Made by a program: the position numbers and the translations under genes
DNA from: Theropithecus gelada
Lineage: Eukaryota; Chordata; Mammalia; Primates; Cercopithecidae
Assembly (NCBI RefSeq): GCF_003255815.1
Contig: NC_037682.1
Span: 12,372,159-12,436,158, forward strand
Reading direction: 5' to 3'
DNA: 64,000 nucleotides
Notes under the pieces: model-generated
Told to the model about the DNA's origin: nothing
Database searches by the model: none
The model's input: only the letters and a program-made list of their open reading frames with translations
Part shown: piece after piece, positions 56,704 to 64,000 of the stretch
How the letters are laid out: every line of letters begins with the position of its first letter
Position numbering within the stretch: the stretch's first letter is position 1

Positions 56704-56889
56704 GTCTCTACTAAAAACACAAAAATTAGCCTGATGTGGTGGCAGATACCTGTAATCCCAGCTACTTGGGAGGCTAAAGCAGGAGAATCACTTGAACCTG
56801 GGAGACAGAGGTTGCAGTGAGTCGAGATCACGCCACTGCACTCCAGCCTGGGCAACACAGCGAGACTCTTAAAAAAAAAAAAAAAAAAG
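56704..56889 (+). mobile_element. 5'-truncated Alu
   Basis: It starts at TCTCTACTAAAAACAC in the middle of the first monomer and ends in an 18-base A tail. Confidence 0.85.
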
Positions 56890-57200
56890 TTATGCTAAGT
56901 GAAAGAAGCCAGATGTAAAAGAGCACATATTTTTTTTTATTCCATTTACATAAAATGGCCAGCAAGGTAAATCTTTAGAGATCAACTGGTGGTTGCCTTG
57001 GGCTGAGGGAAAGTGGGCACTGGGGAGTGATTGCTTAAGGATATGGAGTTTCCCTATGAGATGATGAAATGTTTTGGAACTAGATAGAAGTGATAATTGC
57101 ACAACATTATAAATGTACTAAGTGATCCTGAATTATATACTTAAAATGATTAATTGCATGTTATGTAAATTTCACCTCAACGAAAGTAAATAAATGCAAA
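56890..57200 (+). mobile_element. Old L1 3' UTR (right part)
   Basis: The blocks TATGCTAAGTGAAAGAAGCC and GGTGGTTGCCTTGGGCTGAG and the ending ATGTAAATTTCACCTCAACG are typical of old L1 3' ends. Confidence 0.78.
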
Positions 57201-58584
57201 TTAATACTTATTGTGACTGATATTTTAAAGGAAAAACTGGCATGCTTTGGTAGAGAATAATGGGGAACCGGGAGGGGACCTTGTATCCAAGGTTGATAAG
57301 GAAGGGCTATCCAGCTGATACCTGCAGGTAAGTAAGGACTTTGCTGTGGGAGAGTAGGTCACTGGTGAAAAGCTACAGATCCCCCCAGATAGAACTCCCA
57401 TCTGTGCTCTGCTGGGGGGCCCGTGGCCTCCAGGAAAGAATGCCTGCCCTCTCCCCAGCCTGAACTTGTGCTGTCCCCCTGCCAGACTTGAGTTCAGTGA
57501 GGGAAAGGTTTCCAGTAACCACAGATCCTGACACTAATTTGTCATGTGATCTTTAGCAAGCCCCTTTCTTCTGTGTCCCTTTGTGTCTTTATCTGAGTAG
57601 TGAGATACCCAAGGCCCTCTTTACCTCCAAAATTCTCCAGGCTAGAGTGTCAGGGCAGTCAGCACTGAGCCATGTGCCTCTGTGTGTGAGGCTGGGAGGC
57701 CCAGGAAGTGTGCTGACATCCTACACCTGCAGGAAGGTCATGCCCACGGCCTGGGCATTCGTGCCCCACCTCTTTTCTGGGCAGGACTGCCAAGGTAGAG
57801 AATCAGACATACTACCAGTGATCGAGGGGACCCAAACCAGGTGGGCTTTGCTGGTGTCCTCTGAGAGGGTGCTGCATCTGGGCCTGGGCCACCACTCCAC
57901 TTCCACCCCTCCTCACTCCCCAATCACAAACATACACATCTCTCCTCCTGAGGCTTAATGATTAGCATAGGTGGTGGGGTCAATAGCCCCTGGACCCACA
58001 GGCCAGAGGCAGCGGGCCAGACTTGGTCACAAAGCACCTCCACCTACTTTATCTCCACATCAAAGCTTTATGGGAGGCATTATCTCTATCTGGATCAGAT
58101 AAAAAAATATAGATTACAAGAACTATGAAATAAACAGCCCCAGATCACACTGCAAATACTTGGTAGACCTGTGTCTGTGGCTTAGCTCTTATATCTTCTT
58201 TAGCAGGATTCCTTGTCTACACCTGTGGATGCCAACATTTGTCCTTGCAGCCACGCTAGGCTGGCTACACTGGGAATTAAGGACTTGCTTCTAGAGATGC
58301 TGATTCAAGAACACAGGAAGTCTGTGGTCTAAAGCAACAAAAGGCTTCACTTCTCTGCTACTCCCACATTTTGATATGGATTCTGGCTCCCTATATTCTC
58401 CTCAGCCCCGACTTTGGCCATCACCAATGGGGACGTCCATGTCTATGCCAAGTTCCATCTCATGTGGTAAATTGGTCTCACAGGGTCCACTGCCACGCCC
58501 CAACCACATACCGCAGTCTCTGTGTGAATTGCCGACGTCGGGGGTCTTCCTCCCTAACATGCTCCTCGATCATTGCTCCTTGCC
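57201..58584. other. Intergenic DNA
   Basis: No gene recognised. A MIR-like block lies near 57535-57610. The stretch 58310-58584 shows no repeat that I can name. Confidence 0.6.
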
Positions 58585-58588
58585 TTAC

Positions 58589-59984
58589 TGACAGGTGACA
58601 ATGTGCTAGCAGCCCTCACTCTCAGTGCCTCTTCGGCCTCCGGCCTCGGCATCCACTCTGGTGGCGCTTGAGGAGCCCTTCAGCCCGCCACGACACCGTG
58701 GGAGCCCCTCTCTGGGCTGGCTGAGGCCAGAGCCTCCTCTCTCTGCTTGTGGGGAGATGTGGAGGGAGAGGCGCGGGCGGGCCACGCACACCTAGCGGCC
58801 GGCTGGCACCACCGGCCCAGGGCAGTAAGGGGCTTAGCACCAGGGCCAGCAGCTGCGGAGGTTGCACCGGGTCCCCCAGCAGTGCCGGCCCGCCGGTGGC
58901 GCCGCACTCAAATTCTCCCTGGGCCTTAGCTGCCTCCCGGCCAGGCAGGGTTGGGAATCTGCAGCCTGCCATGTCTGAGCTCCTCCCCCTGCGATGGGCT
59001 CCCCCGCGGCCTGAGCCTCCCCAACGGGCGCCGCCCCCTGCTCCGTGGCGCCCGGTCCCATCGACAGCCCCAGGGCTGAGGCGTGCAGGCGGGGCTCGGG
59101 ACTGGCGGGCAGCTCTGCCTGCAGCCCTGGTGCAGGATCCACTGGGTGAAGCCAGCTGGGCTCCTGAACTGGATGGGGACTTGGAGAACTTTTATATCTA
59201 GCCAGAGGATTATATGTGCACCAATCAGCACTCTGTGTCTAGTTCAGGGTTTGTAAATACACCAATCAGCACTCTGTGTCTAGCTCAGGGTGTGTGAATA
59301 CACCAATTGGTATTCTGTATCTACCTAACCTAGTGGAGACTTGGAAGACTAGCACTCTGTGACTCTGTGTCTAGCTCAATGATTGTAAATGCACCAATCA
59401 GCATTCTGTGTCTAGCTCAGGGTTTGTAAATACACCAATCAGCACTCTGTGTCTAGCTCAAGGTTTGTAAATACACCAATTGGTACTCTGTATCTAGCTA
59501 ACTCTGTATCTAGCTAACTAGCACTCTGTGACTCTGTCTCTAGCTCAAGGATTGTAAACACACCAATCAGCACTCTGTCAAAACGGACCAATCAGCTGTC
59601 TGTAAAATAGACCAATCAGCTCTCTGTATAATGGACCAATCAGCAGGATGTAGGTGGGGCCGAGAGTCAGCCAGCGGCCCTTAGGTTCCATTCTGCGTTG
59701 TAGAAGGGTTATTCTTTGGCTCTTTGCAATAAATCATGCTGCTGCTCAGTCTTCAGGTCTATGCTGCGTTTATGAGCTGTAACACTCACCACGAAGGTCT
59801 GCCCTTTCAGTCCTGACAGAGAGACCATGAACCCACCAGAAGGAAGAAGCTCCAGATACATCTGAACATCTGAAGGAACAAACTCTGGACACACCATCTT
59901 TAAGAACTGTAACACTCACTGCGATGGTCCACAGCTTCATTCTTTTAAGTCACTGAGACCAAGTACCCACCAATTCCAGACGCA
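58589..59984 (+). mobile_element. Solo LTR of the LTR12 (HERV-9) family
   Basis: The element begins TGACAGGTGACAATGTGC and ends at GACGCA, flanked on both sides by the 4 bp duplication TTAC (58585-58588 and 59985-59988). The U3 part is CpG-rich, then carries a run of about ten CCAAT motifs between 59220 and 59640 in ACCAATCAGCACTCTGT-like units. AATAAA lies at 59728-59733. No internal retroviral genes are present, so it is a recombined solo LTR. It points away from FADS2. Confidence 0.93.
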
Positions 59985-60159
59985 TTACCCTGCAAAGCAC
60001 ACACAGAACTCACTCGGACCTCCGGTAGGGGGTTAGGCTGCTTGTTCATTCCCTAGCCTTCTAATTATTGTTTGTTTTTAAGGTATCACTGTCCATCTCT
60101 GTTTCATTTATGGCTCCATAGAACAGGTAATAGGAATGAATTACAAATAGTAAAATACA

Positions 60160-60275
60160 CCATCTCAGCTGCCTGTAGGCCTGCTTATCAGGAAGCCGAG
60201 GCTGGAGGATCGTTTGAGCCAGGAGTTCAAGTCCAACCTGGACAACATATTGAGAACCCTCTTTAAAAAAAAGAA
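60160..60275 (+). mobile_element. Alu monomer-like fragment
   Basis: About 115 bases resembling a diverged first Alu monomer (GAGGATCGTTTGAGCCAGGA). Confidence 0.7.
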
Positions 60276-60283
60276 GTAGTTTG

Positions 60284-60382
60284 GTTGGGTGCGGTGGCTC
60301 AAGCCTGTAATCCCAGCAAATCACGAGGTCAGGAGATTGAGATTATCCTGGCTAACATGGTGAAACCTCGTCTCTACTAAAA

Positions 60383-60413
<31 letters not shown>

Positions 60414-60574
60414 CCGGGCGTGGTGGGAGGCGCCTGTAATCCCAGCTACTCAGGAGGCTGACACAGGAGAATGGCGTGAACCCGGGAGGCGGAGCTTGTA
60501 GTGAGCTGAGATCACGCCACTGCACTCCAGCCTGGTCAACAGAGTGAGAATTCGTCTCAAAAAAAAAAAAAAAA
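60284..60574 (+). mobile_element. AluY-like element with internal deletion and (CA)n
   Basis: A plus-strand Alu missing about 30 bases after CCCAGCA. Its middle A-rich linker has become a (CA)n run at 60383-60409. Confidence 0.85.
60383..60409 (+). repeat. (CA)n microsatellite inside an Alu
   Basis: About 13 CA units grown in the A-rich linker of the host Alu. Confidence 0.85.
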
Positions 60575-62009
60575 TTGGAAGAAGTTTCATAAACAACAAA
60601 ATGAAGGCCTCCAGGTGGCTCTGACGCCCAGGCAGGTGTGGAAATAACGGCAGGGTCCCATCGCCATTGTCCCCCAGCCTGCCTCCCAGCGCCACCGCCA
60701 CGGCAGCTTCTACTTTCCACAGCCTCCAGTGTGTGCCTCACTACCCAGCCCTCTGTCCCCTAATTCCTGAAGCCCAGGCCCCCTTTGGGGCAGGCTGCCT
60801 CATCGTCTGTTTTCTGATATGTCTGCTTGGACAGCATGATCATTCAGTCTGCAGTGCTGGCCTTCCCTCGCTTAGAGAAGGCAGAAGCCATGCTGGGCCA
60901 CAAAGGCTCTCCAGGGTGTCAGTCATCCTCCACATCCACATCTGCCTGGGCATAGTCTGCAGAGCCGCAGAGGCTGGTCAGCCCTCCCTAAGCCCCAGGC
61001 CTGGTTAGCCACCACCACGAAGGACCAAGGGCCAAGGACCAGCAGGAGCAGTGGAAGCAGCTCCCACAGTCATCTGGAAACCCCAGGGCTATGGTTGAGA
61101 TGGGGCTCCCAGAAGGCCATGGCCTCTGCTAGGAGAACAAAGTGCCACCTCTCAGCTATGGTTAGGAGGACAAGGAGAGAAGGCACGAAGAGGTTGGGGT
61201 TAATGTCACCCCACTGCCAAGGGCACAGGACCTGGGCTCTGTGATGCTAGATCCTGAGAGCCCCCCCCAAACAACCAAAATGGCTGCAAAGTGTACTGAA
61301 TGTCCTAGGGGCACATACAGCGCTAGGCTCAGTGCCACCTCTGCCTCCTCCTGTCTGCAAGTAGATGCAAACGCACTGCAGGGCCAGCCCTAAGGCAGAG
61401 ATGTGCCCTCAGATGTTCACAGTCCTCAAAGAAGATAAGATCCTTGTAAAACTAGGAGCAAGAGCCATCAGGCTACAGGAGCTCGGGGCAGGCACTGCAG
61501 AGGAGGGCAGGAGGCCAGAGATGACAATCAAATTGGCTCTTTGAGGATGAGGACAATACTGCTAGCTAAAAGGGTGGGGAGAGAAGGCAGCATTCTAGAC
61601 AGAGGGTATGTCATGGGCAAGTCACAGAAAACATCGTGGGACCCCAGAATCCTCATGGACAGTAGCCTGTTGGAGAGAACACACTGAAATTCCTTCACTT
61701 GTCCAAGAATCCTACCCTAAGCCCTCACCACGTGGAAAGCTCTACACTGGGTGATCAGGGGTATGGATCCAAGAAGAAACTCGTCTCTGCCCTAAAGGAC
61801 ATCCGGTCTGCAGGAGAAACAAAAAGGAAATAGTAGCTGAGGATTATGGAGTTTTATCTATCAATGGAAATTTCCAGATGACTTGGCCTGAATTTTTTTT
61901 TTTTTTTTGTAAACAAAAGAGAAAGAAGAGGTGGAGCAATATGTCCAAGACAAAAATCGTGCTGGTAGGAGGGCCTGAATGAGACTCAGGTCTTGAGATT
62001 TCCATTTCT
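60575..62009. other. Intergenic DNA
   Basis: Unique sequence. I see no gene. A T-rich tract lies at 61890-61908. Confidence 0.6.
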
Positions 62010-62321
62010 TTTTCTTTTTCTTTTTTCTTTGTTTTTTTGAGACAGAGTCTCACTCTTGTCGCCTGGGCTGGAGTGTAGTGGCACAATCTTGGCTCACTGC
62101 AACCTCCACCTCCCAGGTTCAAGCGATTCCCTGCCTCAGCATCCCAAGTAGCTGGGATTATAGGCACATGCTGCCATGTCCAGCTAATTTTTGTATTTTT
62201 AGTAGAGACATGGTTTGACTATGTTTGCCAGGCTGGTCTCGAACTCCTGACCTCAGGTGATCCGCCCACCTTGGCTTCCCAAAGTACTGGGATTACAGGC
62301 GTGATCCACAGCGCCCAGCCC
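62010..62321 (-). mobile_element. AluS-like element
   Basis: A full-length minus-strand Alu preceded by a TTTTTC-rich tract. The flanking CAGATTTCCATTTC-like sequence on both sides suggests a target duplication. Confidence 0.86.
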
Positions 62322-63072
62322 AGATTTCCATTTCACGCTCCTTTCCCTGTACCAGGCATGGCAGACACCACAGAAGAAAGGTTTAACTGGCTGTGGGAAC
62401 TGGGAGGACAGTGGGAAGACTTCCGGTTGGGTGGTGTCTGAGCGAGGCACCCCGGAGCTGGACGTCAAAGGCGGGAAGGCCATACTGTATGTGCTCAGGA
62501 AATGTGTCCCGTGGCCATGAGACAAAGGGGATAGAAGGGGCCCAGTGCAGCCAGGCATGGGAGGACCTTCCAGGGAGTTGATACTTTGTTTCTGAGCAAT
62601 GAGGACGTGAAGAGGCATTGGAGGGTGTTGTGGGATTTGAGTTGTGTTTTTGAGATCATCTGGGGCACATGGGGCGTGGGGTGATGGAAAGGGCAGAGAC
62701 CTGAAGGAGAGGACCAAACAACTGTGGCTGCAAGGCTGAGGAAAAGATGACAAACACAAGGATGCTAGTGACTTTGAGGTGACAGAAACAACAAGACTGA
62801 AGGACTGAGGAGTGGGAAGGAACAGCTGGGACCAGCTAATCATTGTCCAGGAAGAGCACACAATGTAACGCAGGACTCCGACTGCCACCTGCCTGCCATC
62901 ACTAGTCCTCCCACAACACCCTCCAATGCCTCTTCACTTCCTCATTGCTCAGAAATAAAGTATCAACTCCCTGGAAGGTCCTCCCAGGCCTGGCTCCAGT
63001 GGGCCCCTTCTGTCCCCTCTGTCTGGCGTCTGCCACGCCTGGAACAGGGGAAGGAGCGTGAAATGGAAATCT
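62322..63072. other. Intergenic DNA with a local inverted duplication
   Basis: The parts near 62330-62640 and 62925-63070 share inverted blocks (for example CTCCCTGGAAGGTCCTCCCA against a copy near 62560-62580). No gene recognised. Confidence 0.6.
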
Positions 63073-63345
63073 GGGCAGGGCACAGTGGCTCAGGCCTGTA
63101 ATTTCAGCACTTTGAGAAGCCAAGGCAGACAGACCACCTGAGGTCAGGAGTTCGAGACCAGCCTGGCCAACACAGTGAAATCACATTCCTACTAAAAATA
63201 CAAAAATTAGCCAGGCATGGTGGTGCACGCCTGTAATCCCAGCTACTCGGGAGGCTGAGGCAGGAGAATTGCTTGAACCCGGGAGGCAGAGGTTACAGTG
63301 AGCTGAGATCGCGCCACTGTACTCCAGCCTGGGCAACAAAGGTGC
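63073..63345 (+). mobile_element. AluS-like element
   Basis: A plus-strand Alu, near full length, without a clear A tail. Confidence 0.85.
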
Positions 63346-63444
63346 ACTCCACGTTTCTAGGCTTATGTCCCAGTGTTCCTGTGTGTATATACTGCTCCAA
63401 CCAGAATTGACTCTGGTTTGAGCGCCATTTAATGGTATCAAGCC

Positions 63445-63620
63445 TCTGTTGCAGCTACACAACTACTCAACTCTGCCAGTTTAGCATGCAAGCAGCCATA
63501 GACAATAAATACACAAATGAGTATGGCTGGGTTTTAATAAAGCTTTATTATCAGAAACAAATAAGGGGCCATATTGGGGCTGTGGGCTATGGTTTGCGAA
63601 CTTGATCTAGGGGTCTGCAC
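63445..63620 (+). mobile_element. Old hAT-type DNA transposon fossil
   Basis: The blocks ACTACTCAACTCTGCCAGTT and CAGCCATAGACAATAAATAC and the TTTTAATAAAGCTTTATTAT block belong to a common non-autonomous element. I cannot fix its exact name. Confidence 0.62.
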
Positions 63621-63939
63621 CTCTATGTGACTTTCTGTTGACTACTGATTAAAGACTTCTGGGTCTGTGAAACTCCATGTTAACTTGTAGATTTTTGTCA
63701 GGCAGAGTGAAAATAATTTATCTCAGGTAGGAAAGATCATTCCAAAGGATTTTTGTCCTAGAGGACAATGCCAGTTTTGTATCTGACCTATCAATTTTAT
63801 TCTAACATTCATTTTTTAAAATCTCTATACTTTCTTCCTCAAATTCTCCCTAGCGCCATCTTTATACCTGCCGAGTCCCTCGTTAATGAGTTAAATAAAC
63901 CTCTAACCCATGTTATTTCTTTAAAAAAAAAAAAAACCT
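63621..63939. other. Intergenic DNA
   Basis: AT-rich sequence without a recognised feature. Confidence 0.55.
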
Positions 63940-64000
63940 GGCCAGCCACAGTGGCTCACACTTGTAATCCCAACATTTTTGGAGGCCAAGGCAGGAGAAT
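63940..64000 (+). mobile_element. Alu, cut by the window edge
   Basis: The first 60 bases of a plus-strand Alu are present. Confidence 0.82.

Noticed and set aside
58749..59201. 150-residue open frame in GC-rich DNA, possibly a CpG-island first exon
   Set aside because: It lies inside the U3 part of the LTR12 solo LTR, and GC-richness keeps it open. It does not match FADS1 exon 1.

Overview
This window is nuclear DNA from a primate, most likely an Old World monkey. Genes are split by GT-AG introns, Alu elements are dense (about 50 recognised), and L1, THE1/MST, LTR12 and Tigger copies are present. One Alu (21730-22029, minus) carries the base signature of the cercopithecoid AluYR group. The only protein-coding gene I can support is FADS2, the delta-6 fatty acid desaturase, on the minus strand. 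All 12 coding exons lie between 38029 (ATG) and 306 (stop). Exon lengths sum to exactly 444 codons plus stop once one extra base in exon 1 is discounted. All 11 introns have GT-AG ends. The window begins inside the FADS2 3' UTR.

Layout: 1-305 is 3' UTR. Positions 306-2759 hold exons 12 to 8. Intron 7 (5.5 kb) is mostly Alu. Exons 7 and 6 lie at 8214-8731. Intron 5 (9 kb) carries a 340 bp purine microsatellite. Exon 5 is at 17726-17851, and its donor lies inside a 65 bp tandem repeat. Intron 4 (7.7 kb) is Alu-rich. Exons 4 and 3 are at 25554-25945. Intron 2 has a 98-N assembly gap, a 22 bp minisatellite and a 95 bp inverted repeat. Exon 2 is at 28699-28809. Intron 1 (9 kb) has a sterol-response-element core beside 22-25 bp tandem repeats. 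Exon 1 and a CpG-rich promoter occupy about 37.3-38.9 kb.

From 38.9 to 64 kb I find no gene, only repeats and unrecognised unique DNA. The repeats include a nested L1/THE1/Tigger/Alu block (52.3-57.2 kb) and a solo LTR12 (58589-59984) with perfect 4 bp target duplications. In human, FADS1 lies head-to-head about 11 kb from FADS2. I see no FADS1 exon in the 26 kb upstream here.

The main points for a second look are: the exon 1 frameshift in a homopolymer; the tandem repeat that copies the exon 5 splice donor; a perfect 17 bp hairpin starting at +7 of intron 11; the intron 1 SRE and repeat module, which probably corresponds to the human 22 bp FADS2 indel region; the intron 2 inverted repeat; the missing FADS1; and the gap whose two flanks carry the same sequence. 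I found no undescribed protein system.
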